Assembly: GCA_013397435.1 (NCBI GenBank) | Contig: VZRG01000189.1 | Location: 738,417-802,416 of the forward strand | Origin: Erythrocercus mccallii | Taxonomy: Eukaryota; Chordata; Aves; Passeriformes; Dicruridae | Direction: 5' to 3' | Length of the DNA: 64,000 bases | Part shown: piece after piece, positions 12,501 through 24,920 of the stretch | Numbering within the stretch: position 1 is the first letter of the stretch | Layout: each line of letters opens with the position of its first letter | Position numbers and translations under genes: made by a program | The notes under the pieces: generated by a model | What the model saw: the letters and a program-made list of their open reading frames with translations, nothing else | The model's database searches: none | Told to the model about the DNA's origin: nothing

Positions 12501-15500
12501 CATAAGAAGATGTGGCTTTATATAATAAGTGGTGATTGCTCATGTGCAATGTGGCTTTCATTAGTTGTAATGATGAAAATAACCATTGTTAAAATAAATG
12601 TCATTAGCTCAAATTATGTAGTAACTGGAGCTAAAATTATTTCATGACTTAAGTGATAATTGGGACAAAAATTGCTTAGGAGAGGGAAACTAAAAATAAA
12701 AACAGTACTGATAGCTATAATCATTTTAAGCAATGTAACACAAGGTACTGCCATCATAGGACACGAATCTCAGTTTTATGGGCAATTTGCAGAGCAGGCC
12801 AGCTTCTCCTGGGATTTCTCTGGCTGTAGTGTCAGTATGCTATGTCTTCCTGCTGAATATCGATTTACTTAAGCCCCATTAAGTCTACCCAACCAGGGCC
12901 TGCCCTCAGCACATGCTGTGTTTGGGGTGGGATGAGGTAGGATGCTTACAGATTTCCCATAAGGCCATGGAATCATTCACTCATTTTCCAGCCTCACTCT
13001 TTAACTCCTCAATTGAATTGTAGCTGCGAAACGTTTCTAATCCTGGTCATCTGGCAAAGTCCTTCTCTACTTGAAACTGCTCTAAGTGACTGTTTAGAAT
13101 AGGACACTTTGGAATGTCATACTATGTAAAAACTGGACATCTGCTCCAGGCTGGAGAAAGACTGGCAGCTCCAGGAGGCAGGTCATCCTGTTCAGAGTGT
13201 GTGGTAAAGATGAATACGACAAAAGTCTCACCAGTGCCTCTTATTGAACTGGTGATAGAAGGAATCTACTCACGCCAGAAGAAAAAAAAAACCTCAGTCA
13301 TTTCTTTTACCTGGTTGCTCATGAAATGAAAAGCCAAGAGGTTTTTAAATTAGTATTTGAGTCCTGGAAGGTTCTGGGCTGGACAATCCTAATTTCTACA
13401 GGTTATACATGATACATTTATGATTCAGGAGAACTTCTTTAAAATGAGATAAAGCAATTATCAGCAGAGTTAGGATGTTTGGTCCTGGGTTGATGTGGCT
13501 TTAGAGGAGCTGTCTAGGCTCTCTCCAAAGTGACAGTTGTCCCACCCCAAGACTGATAGAAAATAAGTGAAATAAACCACCTTCAAGAAGTGCCCCTATA
13601 GACTGCAGTGGGTGCTGGGTACCAGGACACCTGACTCTGGATGAACAATAAGCTGAATCCTGCTCTGATTTAGCTGGGCTTGGTGAAGTAGATCAGCTCA
13701 CCTCTGCTGTGTGCTGGGGTCACTCATATAGAGAGAGCTGTCATGAGCATACCAGATTTTTGCATATTCTCTGCCCTGACTTCATACCTAGCCTGGATTT
13801 CATCCCAAGTGTTGCTAAAGTCAGATCATATCCTCTATGTGCACCTTAGCATGGTGTACTGGCCTGGGAGGCAGAAGAGACTTGAACTCTTCACAGAAAA
13901 AAACAGACTTGGCCCCAGAATTAGTAACAGCTCTAGAAAAGGAGCAGTTACCAGGACTATTCAGTGGGTCATTGCAGCCCAGGATCTCCAGTTCTCCCTC
14001 TATCTCCTACCCTGCAGCAAAAGAGGTTCCATGGTCCACGACCTGACCTTCCACTGACAAAGCAGGGTTCAGCCTTGCAAGAGTAACCATCACAGATACT
14101 AGGGCATCCTGATAGAAAACTGCTTATTGGCTCTCTAGCTCACCTGATTTTTCCTCCTTAGACTAGAACTTCAACCTATGCATTGCAGATTGAGTGAATG
14201 ACCTTTAATAATAAATGTTTATGCCTAAAGTTGCTTTGCAGTCCTAGCAACAAAGTATCTGAGCTATACCTCTACCCTTCAGCTGAGCTGAAGAGCCCCA
14301 GGCTGCTGAGGCAAGAGGTGCTGAGACCCTTTTAAGAAGGTTTTTTAGCAGTCATAACTATCTGTCAGCAATCATTCAAAGCCATTGCATGTGAAAGATG
14401 CAAAGGGTGCTAACTAACCCTGCCTGCCCCGGCTGGCTCACCCTGGAGCTGGCCCAGTAGCAGTGATCCTCCTCAACAGGATCATCAGTGATGACATTCT
14501 GGTTCTTCCTCAACTACCTCTAATCAGAACAGACAGCTATGATGTATGGTGAGGAATTCACATTTATCTCTCCATCCAAACAGAAATCCTTGTGTGCCCA
14601 TGTGAACTGTTAACAAATGGCTGTCTAATATCAGGACAGCGTGAGCCTTGTCTGCTTTTCATACAGCGGCTGATGTGGTACAGGACAGACCTTCCTTCTT
14701 TCCAAGAAACTGCTGTTCCCAAGCATCTTGCCATGTTTTGCCCTTCTGTGATCTTCCATGTTTATCTCATCATCCCAACTTGCTCCATCTTTGCTCCCCA
14801 TCACCCCACAGCCTTCTGTCTTCCTTGCCTGGAGAAACTATGAACAGTGTTACACAACTCCCAAAGAAGCCTGAAAGCATCTCCTAAAGGGACACTTTTC
14901 AGAGGCCTGCTCAACAGTTTTGGAATTAATAGCCACTTTTGGAAGCAGGACAAACATCTAATCCAAAATGTCACCATTACAGGGTTTTTACTGTTGGTTT
15001 CTCCTAAAAATTAGCTAACTCTGAACTGCAAAGCACTGAGATTCAATTAATGCTCTACAGATACTGGATCACCTGAGGAAGCTTGAATTCAAAGATATTA
15101 AGAAGTATGTGTTTGTATTTAGTGTAAAGTAAGTTTTAATATGGAATAAGTTTCTGGTCCACACTTACTACAGCTTGTTTGAGTATTAGGCAGGTTGAGA
15201 GGGTTTGGAAAGAGCCAGAAAGATGGCACTGCTACCCAGTCTCCAGGATTACCAAGCCCAGATGTAACAGCCCACTACTCAAAAAAACTCTAGTCCAAAT
15301 AGACCTGGACAGGAGTGATTTACCCCTGGCATGGTTCCTAAACCATGGGAAAAATATTTTCCTAGTTTAGACAGGCACCAGTGCATTGTCCAGCCCTGTA
15401 GCACCCAGAGGCTGGGTTACCTGCACCAGGGTCTCTGCCCTCTCAGGCCACCAGGGAGGTAAGCACAGAACATCACAGTGCTCCTGAGCTGCTGCCTGGC

Positions 15501-16483
15501 CCACCAAGCCTCTCCCTACACCTGCTGGGGTGGGATGCCCCTTGGCTTGTCTGAGCACAGGAACCAGCTGTCAGTGCCACCCTGAGCTGCTGCAGGGAGT
15601 GCTCAGCGTTGCTCCCATGTCGTAACCAAGCAATAGTTGTTGTCTGCAACAGCTGCCATGTACACAGCAAAAGCAGCACAAAAAAATAGAGGGGAGTCAC
15701 CAGCTTCTCCCTTCAGGCCCCCACCATGCACAACCATGTAGTTTCAAGGTTTTTCTCACACCCAGTGCACACCTGGGGAAGGCCTTCTTTGGCACAGATG
15801 TGTAGTGGGACCATGGGGAAGAGGCACCTGTGAGCCCCAGCCTCCAGCATCACCCCATGGCCCCCAAATCCCTTCACACCCACTGCAGCTGAGAGGCCAC
15901 ACGCTGCAGCAAGACTGCCAAAGGGCAGTGAGTGCACGGCAGTGGCTCTGACCCCCCACCCCAAACCTCTGCATGGGAGCATCCTCTCGGGAGGGTTCTG
16001 GACACAGCTGGGGGAGTGCATGGTGTGTGTGCAGACAGACACGGGCAACTCAACACCTCTCCCCAAGCCCCTCTGGGGAGCAGGATCACCTGGATGGTGC
16101 AAAGCCCAGCGCTTCACCCCCACACTGCTCCCAGGTGCCCCAGCCTGGGGGAGGGATGGGCTTATCCCCAGGGATACTTACTCCTCGTGCCCTTTGCAGA
16201 GGAAGAAGAGGGTCCTCCAGGCCTGCACTGTGGCCAGCAGCAGGGAGAGGAGCCCGGTGAAGATGCTAAAGCGGCAAGCAGCCTCAGGCCCCCACTCCTG
16301 CACCGTGAAGCGCTGCCGCTCCACGGTCAGGTTGGCGTTGAGCCACATGCCCTCGGTGAAGAGCAGGCACCGGCCGTGGAAGTCGTTGCCATTCTCGGAG
16401 AGTGGCACCACCACGATGAAGCTGAAGAGAAAGGCCAGGAAATAGCAGATGCACTGAGCGAAGAGGAAATTGCTGAGCGCCAT
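9410..16483 (-). CDS. TMEM179: TMEM179, transmembrane protein 179 (complete, four coding exons)
   Basis: Four-pass membrane protein of the TMEM179/TMEM179B family; its molecular role is not established, and expression is mainly neural in other vertebrates (family knowledge). The coding sequence is the join of 16483-16182, 12285-12148, 10597-10519 and 9589-9410, totalling 302+138+79+180 = 699 nt, or 232 residues plus TAA; the human protein is about 233. All introns are GT-AG and all phases agree (2, 2, 0). The protein starts MALSNFLFAQ and ends EDKSGMI. Predicted membrane segments are at about residues 6-28, 72-97, 103-131 and 170-192. An NLT glycosylation sequon lies at 51-53 in the first extracellular/lumenal loop, and an acidic CEELQDIDLEL stretch lies at 148-158 between segments 3 and 4. 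The start is the first in-frame ATG in an upstream frame that stays open to at least 16768. Its context is good, with G at -3 and G at +4. No frameshift or stop was seen. The symbol was assigned by recalled family similarity, not by a search. Confidence 0.95.
9590..10518 (-). other. TMEM179: TMEM179 intron 3
   Basis: A 929-bp GT-AG intron between exons 3 and 4. I saw no repeats, second gene or extra exon in it. Confidence 0.9.
10519..10597 (-). CDS. TMEM179: TMEM179 coding exon 3
   Basis: Short 79-nt exon encoding residues 147-173, from the split Ser147 codon through CEELQDIDLEL to FYDQFAIAQ. The acceptor is TGGGTAG|CTG and the donor is GCCCAG|GTATGT. It ends in phase 0. No long ORF marks it; it was found by matching the family sequence and checking phases. 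Confidence 0.93.
10808..10858. repeat. A-rich (GAA/A)n simple repeat in intron 2
   Basis: Poly-A run grading into GAAA/GAAGAA repeats. Confidence 0.9.
11275..11357. mobile_element. hAT-like DNA transposon end (terminal inverted repeat fragment)
   Basis: The stretch contains repeated cgaatattcg and attcgattaatcg palindromic words and ends in gcagcccta. Read on the minus strand it begins tagggctgcaacgattaatc, which is how I remember hAT-superfamily termini in several vertebrates. The CG-rich palindromic composition is unlike the surrounding AT-rich intron. Only one end is recognisable. I found no matching opposite terminus, no 8-bp target duplication and no transposase, so this is a remnant or a solo end. 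The family assignment is from memory. Confidence 0.55.
11703..11825 (-). mobile_element. MIR-like tRNA-derived SINE fragment
   Basis: The plus strand contains words typical of the reverse complement of MIR/CORE-SINEs: ggataagtgacttgcc, tgtcacacag, ggcagaaccaggattgcaag, then a GC-rich ccctgctcacaaggccacac end matching the tRNA-like head. The element therefore runs on the minus strand, in sense with TMEM179. The 3' tail of the SINE is not obvious. Identification is by recalled consensus. Confidence 0.65.
12148..12285 (-). CDS. TMEM179: TMEM179 coding exon 2
   Basis: Encodes residues 102-146 (SFFYAFLNLL to EKGSMPN), including the third membrane segment with its FIASTIVSVGF core and the MWCDAITEKG loop. 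The acceptor is TTATTACAG|CTC and the donor is AATAG|GTTAGT. The length of 138 nt keeps phase 2 on both sides. Confidence 0.95.
12286..16181 (-). other. TMEM179: TMEM179 intron 1
   Basis: A 3896-bp GT-AG intron, mostly unique sequence. The stretch nearest exon 1 (about 15360-16150) is GC-richer. Open frames here are short and resemble nothing I recognise. Confidence 0.9.
16182..16483 (-). CDS. TMEM179: TMEM179 coding exon 1
   Basis: Encodes residues 1-100 plus two bases of codon 101: first membrane segment, first loop with the NLT sequon, second membrane segment, and the CKGHE motif. The donor reads GAGGA|GTAAGT, a near-consensus 5' splice site. The split codon GA|C gives Asp101. The exon is more CpG-rich than the rest of the window. 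Confidence 0.95.
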
Positions 16484-16960
16484 GTCCGCGGCTCTGCGCA
16501 GGCAGAGGGAGGGAAAGAGGGAGGGGTGGAGAGAGGAATGTAAGAGGGAGGGATACAGGAGGGAGGGATGCAGGAGGAGGGATGCAGGAGGGAAGGATGC
16601 AGGAGGGAAGGATGCAGGAGGGAAGAATGCCGGAGTGAGAGACGCAGGGGGAGCGATGTGAAGTGGGACGTGGGGAGGATGGAGGGATGGAGGGAGGGAG
16701 GCAGGCTGCAGCAGTAGGCGGTGGGGAGAGATGGGAGGAAGGGAGGGAGGATGCGCAATGCAATGCAATGCAGGGCAGTCCGATGCCTCCTCCGGACACG
16801 GCTGCTCCGTCTCCCGCAGCCCGAGCTGCCCCTGTGAATGGCTCCAGGGCTTGTAGGGGACGAGGGGAACGGAGAGAGGAAGAGCTGTTGTGGGGTACCC
16901 TTCTTCGGGAAAATCTGGCTGTTACTACGCCCTGGCGCCCAGGGGTTAAATCAGTCCATG
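16484..16960 (-). promoter_or_regulatory. Probable TMEM179 5' UTR and promoter region, GC-rich
   Basis: Directly upstream of the TMEM179 start. From about 16290 to 16930 CpG dinucleotides are clearly more frequent than in the surrounding DNA, fitting a small CpG-island-type promoter overlapping exon 1. No convincing TATA box was seen. The proximal 260 bp is dominated by a purine-rich repeat. The transcription start cannot be placed from sequence alone, and a non-coding upstream exon is possible. Confidence 0.45.
16505..16750. repeat. GGGA-type purine-rich minisatellite just 5' of TMEM179
   Basis: The plus strand is almost pure purine with interspersed TGCA. The core, about 16556-16640, repeats a unit close to ggagggaaggatgca (about 15 bp) with small variants. 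Looser GGGA repeats flank it on both sides, followed by a short caatg run at about 16756-16770. On the transcribed strand it is C/T-rich. G-runs and mirror-like purine tracts make quadruplex or triplex structure possible. Read in frame on the minus strand it gives a Pro/Ser/Leu low-complexity open frame with no ATG, so it is not treated as coding. Confidence 0.85.
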
Positions 16961-19900
16961 AGTCTCCAGCAGGGCTGGGGACCGCCAGTGGGGAATCCCC
17001 CTAATGACACAGGAGTCAATCCTGTTCATGGCCATTACACACGCACACACACAAATACCCCAAACAAGCAAACTGCCTTCATGCTAGCTGCTGGACCCCA
17101 GGAAATTCTGACCCAAGTTTGTAAAAACCTGGCCACCAGACAGTGACAATAACAGACGGTGCACAGCCCCTGGTGCCTACAGACCCAGGGTTCTGCTCCT
17201 AGCCCAGGTTCATACACCCCTACCACGATACTGCAAGGGGAGCAAAGGCTCACCAGAAGTGGAATAACTTTTCTTGAGCCTTGGTGTGGTTTAGGGGCTG
17301 CTTGGTGTTGGAATCAGCTCCATTATCCCCTGGCTGGCAGCTGGAGCAGGGCTGAAAGAAAATAACCTTAAGCAAGCTCCTGCTGGACAGCAAGCTGAGA
17401 ACAGACCAGCACAGCAATGGGACATGCATGGCAGGAACAGATGGTGTTTTATTCCCGGGGATGAGCATTCAGCCTGCTCTGCACTGCCAGTGAGCAGCTC
17501 CCTGCCCCACACGATGCTTGGGAAGACATCAGAGCACTTCCTCTGCTGGAGGGCCCAAAAGTGCAAGGTCAGGATGCCAGAAAGCAAAAGGCATCAGAGA
17601 GAGGAATGCGAGTTGTGCTCAGATAACTCTGGCACAAAAATACAAATTAAACTAACCTCAAGTTATAGTTTCCCCACAATCCAAATTTCATTTATCCATC
17701 TCAGCATGAATCCTCTCTCCAGCACAAGACACCACAATTAATGTCCAGTTCCAGGTAGAGTAATTTCCTAATCTAATTTCCTAACCACATCCAGTCTGAG
17801 ATCAGCTGCGGGTCTCAAATCACTTCTTAATCCCAGGGCTGTTTACAGTCATTTTGTCACTGTGCCACTTCCCAGGCGGTGTTTAGAGAAGCAGATGAGG
17901 GACAGGGACCCCAAATATAGTGCACATGGGAATTCAGGCTGATATTTCCATTGGGCAACCAAACAATTATTTTTCTGTGCTGTTAGGAGGTTACAGATAC
18001 AGTCCTGAGGAAGGCACTGGGGGGATTCTCAGAGAAGACATTAATTCAGCTTCATTGCAAATCATTTGTAATGCATATTATCTTGAAATCTCACTCTGTT
18101 GCAGGGGAAGAATTTCTTGAATAAAAATTTTAGTCAGTATAAATGAAATGTGTCAGGGCAGTTTTCTGATCCTTACCCAGCTCTGATCATCAAAAACTGT
18201 ATATCAGTTTTGTAAAGATGAGTTATAGAGCACTGACCTGACCCTGTGAGGATAGATGTGTGCTTCTAACAGAAAAGATTTTGCCAATATTTCAGTCTAT
18301 TGGTAAGGAGGAAACTCTGTTGCTCTTAACCTTGCTTCCAAGAAGTGCTTCATTCCCAAAGGGTTTTGTCCTTTATCTGTAAAGAAATCAGGCCTGGATT
18401 CAGGTGGAAAACTCTTTTCTTTGAAATGTGACACATCAGATTTGCCAAATAATATTTTCTGAACATTACTGGGGAGGTCAGCACCAACATAAAAGCCCAG
18501 TTATCACTTACACTGGAGCCCACAGGAGTCAGCAGATGCCAAGGGCCCTTTGCCTCGGGCAAGCCCAGTGCTCAGATCTTACCAGTAGCAACCACAGGGC
18601 TCTGCTGCACAGGGGTTTCTGCAGAGGTGAATGTGGGGGTCACCTGTGGAGCACATAAAATTGTCTTTGCTGATGAACTCACTCAAGCAAGCATTTATTG
18701 GAGAGTTTCAGAAAACACGGCCAGGCATTTACAAATGTGAGCAGACATGTAGAACAGCTGCACTTCACAGGCTGACAGCTACAGCAGCACAGGACTTGGT
18801 CTTAAGCAGTGACCACACACTGGAGTGAGCAAAGGGATAGAAATAAAACCTGTCAGCTGTCACTTTGGTAGATGCCTGGATTTCTCATGCTCTTCTCTCA
18901 TGTAAATCCTAAAAAAATCCTACTAGACTGGAAGTGGTCTCAGAAACATGGAGTTGCTTCAGTGGAGTAAATTTGATAGGCTTACTTTTCTCAGTGTGGT
19001 GAAACTGAGCGAGAAAGACAAGGTGAATGATGATTCATTCATTCTCTTATCACAGGGAAGGGAGGACATTATATATACAGACCAGGCAGAAACTCTGAAA
19101 CAGAGGGAAGGACGCACATTTTTCTCGCTGCACATAATTGTTTTGTGGCACACATCACAGAACACTGCAGAGGCCAAAAATAAATGCTGGTGCCAAAAGA
19201 TATCAGATAAATTAATGGTAAAAAGAAGTCCATAAGGACCTGAGAAATGCATGCCTGGGGAAGTAACCTTCAGCTCAAGAAGTCTCTCACAGTAGGTTGA
19301 TGGGAAGGTGAAGTCATAAAACGATCCCTCTACATCTCCAGAATCCTCTATTTTTCCCTAAACCCAGCACCTTCTCCTGGCAGGCCTCGCAGATGGAATC
19401 CCCAGGGAGATAAACCTTTGGTCTGGCCTGCTTTGGCCATTTCAGGTTCTCATTACAACAGCTGGCAGCACCAGCCTGGTGTCCCAGCTTTCCCATCCAA
19501 GGGGGGAGAGCCGTCCCTCCAAAGCATCCCTCATGCCTTGGCTTCTGGGAATGTCCTTAGGAGGGAGCTACCCCCAGAGCAGACATGGAGGAAGACACTG
19601 GGGCAGTCCTTGCAGCTGCAGGGCACTGAGATGGACGTGTGGTGACAGGAGGTTGCACATTCCCCCAGCTCTGGGGGTGCCACCAGAAGAAGAGCAGTTC
19701 AGATGTGTTCCCACTGCAGCCCAGCCATGAACAGCATCACCTTGAGCACAGAGAGGTCTCACCTGCTCCAGGGCACCCACTCAGGCGCTGCACAGGAACT
19801 GAACCCCCAAGAGGACCTTGTTCTGACATGGGGCTGAAGATGGCTTGCTCAGCATCAGGGAGAGTGAAGTTCAAACTCTGTAAATTTTATTTCACTGGGA

Positions 19901-22900
19901 AAAAAAAAAGAAAAGCCACAAAAATAAAACACGATGCATGACCAACTGCCATGGCACCTCAGTGATAAACAGAAAACCAACCAGGATAAATCAAGATTAG
20001 ATATACCATATTTGCCTGTATTCCCTTCAGCCCCATATCTCCTTCTAGCTGCCTGGCTAATCCTCTGTAGATCAAGCAACACGTATGAGTTGGGCTGATG
20101 TGGAATGACTGATGGGGACTGTGTTTTTGGCTGTGCTGCTCCATGCTCCCTCTCAAGTCATTAATTATGCCATCTGACATGAGCAGTGCTCTCAAGTTGA
20201 TATTTGTGAGGTGTGTGATGAATTTCCTCTCCTCCTGATAGCTCATTAGGACATGTTTTATTATGAGAAAATTTGCTGAGGAATTAATTATTCCGAAAAA
20301 AAAAATTTTTTGAGAGCAGTTTTATTTGTTTTTATATTTATTCTGCTTTGGATATATCATGTCTGTGGTCCAAGAATAATAGCGGCAGCATGTCTAGAAG
20401 GTGGCTATCACCTTGCTACCAACAATGCACTGCTTATTTCTGGAGAGAAGCACAAAATCACAGCAGTACCTATGCAGAAGGATGCCCAGGGAGCAATGTC
20501 TGTTTTCTGGGCAGTCCAAATGGCTGCTTTTGAGCCAGTCCTTCAGTCACTCAAAGGCAACTTCTCTCTGATTTACTTTAGCTCAAACATCTGCCTCAGC
20601 CCATTTTACCAAATGGTTTAGCAAATATAGTTTGCCCCAGGCTTTGGAGTCTATTTTATTCAGACTCTGTTCTATTTTATTCAGGCTCTCTGGTCTGTTT
20701 TATTATTATATTAATCCATTGTTGTTATTATTATTGTTATTATTATTGTTACTATTATTCAAAATGTCTTGACCTATGGTATTTGTCCTCTGAAACTAAT
20801 AGAAAGGACTCAGGCATGTCACACATCATCTTATGATTGTTGATGTAAACAACACTTTTTTCGGAGAGGTTTCTCATGGTAATCACTGTATTTAGGAACA
20901 TCTCTGCCACCAGTTCAGAAAGATTATAGGCAATGTACCAATCTGTCAGCCACCTGTCACCTCTGCATTTCTTCACAGCTAACACCACGTCATGAATCCC
21001 TCAGGACATCTCATCTGGGAACATGCTGACGTTTTTCCTTTCATTTTTTATAGGTATCTCCCTTCTGCTAGGAAAGCTGTCTGGTCTGTGAGGAGGCTAT
21101 GAGCAGAGGGTGCCATGCTGACAGACATTAATGGAGCAGTTATCAGGAAGCAACTGAATATCATTAATGTGTCCAGAGAGAACAACTTCTCTATTTTGAT
21201 AGCCAAGGAAAAACAAACATATTCAAATTTATCCACATTCTGAACTGAACAAGCGCAAGCTGTGGCTAAGATATAAATTCTAAAATAGCATAAAATAATA
21301 GCAGTAATAATAAAAAGGTGTTTGAGATTTTCAGAGCATCATTAACAGAAATCTTTGAGTGACTTGTATATGTCAGACTCCACAGCTCCTTACAGGCTGG
21401 AAGAGCTGTAACAGCTGGCAGGAATGTGGTCCCAAAAGGGCACATGAGTTGGTCAACTGTCCTCTGTTGAGGATTATAGAGGTAATGACAAGGGTAGGAA
21501 AAACTCTAGTAAGGTTCTGATCCCAGGTTCTGCACAGGTGAAGAATGCATCAGAAAAACAGGCTTCAGGAGTGAATGTGTATTTTCTTCTGGCACCAAGG
21601 AGATGTTAGAAAAGCATGGGAGAGTTGGAGACTGCTTAAAAGAATAAAAGGAATGAAAGGGAGGAAAAAAAGATGACAGAAGAGAGATCAGCAAATTAGG
21701 AACCCACAGTGTCCAAGCAATCAAAACCTAGCCTGAGGGTAAATATAACTCTGCCCTGCTTCAGATTAAATGGGGTCATTACATATGACATCAATATCTT
21801 ACATCTGCAGCTTAACCTGTGACTGCAAAGGACAGCAATATCACCATACCCACAAGTCAAGCAGTCACTGAGGTCTTGTGGATCTGAACAGCCCTGTGTC
21901 TGCTTAAAATTCTTCAGAGCTTGTGCCTTCCTTACCTGCAGACACTCACACCCAAAAGCTCCTTGTGTGCTGCACCAGAATTTGTTACAGTGTTCTGCTC
22001 TATTTGAACTGCTCTCTTCTACCTGCACGATCACTGGAAGGCACTACTCCCCTTGGGAAAAGGGCTGTGCTTGCCTCTTTCTAATGTCCCTGAGGCATGA
22101 GAGGCACTGAGCAGAAGGGGCAGGCAAGGCTGTGTGGCACTGCAACCCCCACCACCAAGTAAATGTTTCCAAGTAAGGCAAAGGGGGTTCAGTTTCACCC
22201 CTGACTTTCAAGGAAAAGCACCAGAACTTTCTGTTCTCCCCTCATCACAACTGGCCCAGTGCCAGGACAAAGGCACCTGCTGGTCTCTGTAGCTGTTCCT
22301 CAGAATGTAGTTAGTTGCTATTGGGCAGCAAGCCAAATGCCCTCCTAAAGCATTAATATTTAAGAAGGTGCACAGAGGTGCTCAGTGCTTTTTGGGGTGT
22401 CTTAGCCAGGTGTAAGGGTTTCTCTGTGCTTGAGCACAGCTTCTGTTTTGTTTCTGTATCGTTTGTTGTTTTCTCTCTTATTAAAACCTTTGCTTTACAA
22501 AACACACCTGAAGAGCTGTCTGTCAAATATTATTCTAAGCCATTCTGAGAAGTGCTGGACACCCTCACAGTGTGTTGAACCCTTGCAGAGCTATAGAAAC
22601 ATCTGGCTGGATGAGAATTTCAATGAGGCTGTGCCTTACCTGCCACACGGCAACAAAGTCCCTTGGGTTGTCCCTGATCCCCTCTCACACTCCTCACAGA
22701 AAAGTGTGTTTAACCAGGGTAACTCTCACAAAATGCAGAAGTCTAGGAGCAATTTTAGGGAGGACCTCCAAGCTGTTTTATCCTGAGGCCTTTACTTGTG
22801 ATGGAAGCTTTTCAGAAGGGAGGCTGGCCCCAGAGTCTGGTGGAGGGGATGCCCAGCACTTGCAGCACTGCTGCTCCAACTCTGAACCTGTTGAAAAGGA

Positions 22901-24850
22901 TGTTCAGGTTTTTGGGTTTTTCCTGAAGATTACTGGAACAATTTCCAGCCCTAATATGACTTGGAAAATGAACTTCAGCCTTTGCTGATTTGGTTTGCTT
23001 TGTAAACCCATTTTTGTGTGCAGCAACTAATTTGTATCCTAAGATGGAGTAATTTCCTTGGGAAATTTTCAAGGTCAGTAATTAAGGATCTGTCAACAAA
23101 GACAGCAGAAAAGATGAAAAAAACCCTCTAAATCACATCATGGTTTTAAATGACCTATTGTGATTAAAAAGGGTTTGGGGTTCAGGGGAAGACATATCAC
23201 AGAGTATCTGCTGTTCATTCTAATAAAACACAGGTTGAATCACATTTTAGCAAGGGGGAAAAGGCATCTCAAACCCTTATCCAGACAACTGGGTGCTACA
23301 AATCAGCATTCCTTAATTAGTTCCATCACTGTTGCACAACTTTATACCAAAGGAGGTTCTGACCCACCTGACTTCACCAGTTCCTGATCCACTCACAGAG
23401 GCACATACTGAGAGCAGCTGATGAGGACCATGCCAATTAATAACATGGAGTTGCTTTATGTGTGACATATTGTACCATGCACTGATTTTTAATCTGCTCA
23501 CACTAGCATTTGTCATGCAGACTGAAAGTCTGCTCTGAGAAATAGCCTCTTCATTTTCCCTGACAACTATTAACACTGAGCCAGTCTTCAGCGCTCGTGC
23601 CGCAGGCAACTGCTCCTGCCAAAAATAAATGCAAAGACTGAGGAGAGAGACGTTTTGCAAAATTAAACTCTGTCTCAAAAGTGAATAAATCAGGACAGAA
23701 GCACATCCTTAATTCCTGGAGACAAGAGGAACTTCATAGTGACTGTTTACTTCTGATGAGGCAGCAAGCAAAAAACCCAAAACATTAAGATGTGGTTTTG
23801 CTGCTGGTTTTAGATGGGGCAGTGCAGCTGTAATGGGGGAAACTAGATTTAAACTAATTCTGGAGCGATACCTAAAGGGTAAAGTACAAGTGCACAACCA
23901 TGTCATAGCCCACACTCAGCATCCTAAAGATTTTCAGCTTCAGTCCCACCACCAAAATGCACATTGGGCAGGTAGCTGCGAAAGCTGAGAGCCAGCCCCA
24001 GTAAAACACAAGACAGAAAGACTTAGCGGGAAATCGGGTGAGTACGGCCCTCAAACAGCTCTGTCTTGTATTGTGGCTTCATTAGTCACGTTGCTAATAT
24101 GTGAGATAGAGACAGATGTTCCTCAGCTCAGCTTCTCAGCTGAAGGTGCTGGTACCAACCTAAAACCAGGCAGCAGGTCTGACCTGGTACATCATCTCTC
24201 AAGGCTATTGAGAAAGAGGGGGACTATTTTTTTTTTTAAAGACCCCCAGATCATTATATTCCTGGCTTGGTACAGTTTGCAACTCAGCAGATGAAACCAC
24301 ATAATCCAGGTGGTTTTGCAGAGATCAATTTCCATATTTCAGTCCAAGCCTGAAGTACCTGCCAGCTGCCTACACAGGCTGGCCACAGCTTTTCCTGCTC
24401 ATGGATGCTGTGCATGGATCAATTGCTGTCACTGGATTTACTTATTGTTATTTAGAAAATTAGATAAATCTACTTGTTTTGCAAACAACAAGCCAATAAT
24501 GGGCTTTCTGAAGGTCAGAGGACTCCTAAATTTCTCATGTCATTAGTGCTCTCTTATCATTAGCCTCCCTTGTAATGTTGTGATGCATTTGCAAAATGTG
24601 GTCCCACTGAGGCTATAGAAATATTAAAGAGCCAGGTATTTATCCCCCTTCTCATTAGGGTACTTTTTGTCTGTAATATACAAAATGATGTGTTAGACTT
24701 TTAGTTTAAAGGTCTGTACAGGGAGGAAAACATCCACTGCTTGGGTAAATCCTGAGCACCCCAGATGTTGCGGCATGGCTGAAACACAGCTGTATTAGGG
24801 CAATATCTCAATATTGCCAAAGGCCTCAGAGGTTCTGTAGGATGATAGGA
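16961..24850. other. Gene-poor flank, part 1
   Basis: No recognisable exon, RNA gene or CR1 copy seen. GC content falls with distance from the promoter. Open frames reach 138 codons (22572-22988 plus) but overlap one another in several frames and carry no recognisable motif. Confidence 0.55.
20650..20759. repeat. Short tandem TTTTATT-containing repeat grading into (TTA/TTG)n
   Basis: tctattttattcagactctg is repeated with variation immediately downstream (tctattttattcaggctct), then attattattgttattatt triplet repeats run to 20759. Confidence 0.85.
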
Positions 24851-24920
24851 TGAAAATAAGAAAAAGAAGAATAAGAGGAAGAAGAAGAAAAAGAAGAAAA
24901 ATCTGAAAAAGAAGAAAAAA
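24851..24920. repeat. (GAA)n/(AAAG)n purine simple repeat
   Basis: About 70 bp of almost uninterrupted A/G with GAA and GAAAAA units, plus one short ctgaaa interruption. Confidence 0.92.

Noticed and set aside
16178..16768. 196-residue frame as the TMEM179 start exon
   Set aside because: The first 95 codons are Pro/Ser/Leu low complexity from the purine repeat and contain no ATG. The true start is the ATG at 16483-16481, and the frame runs through the splice donor at its other end.
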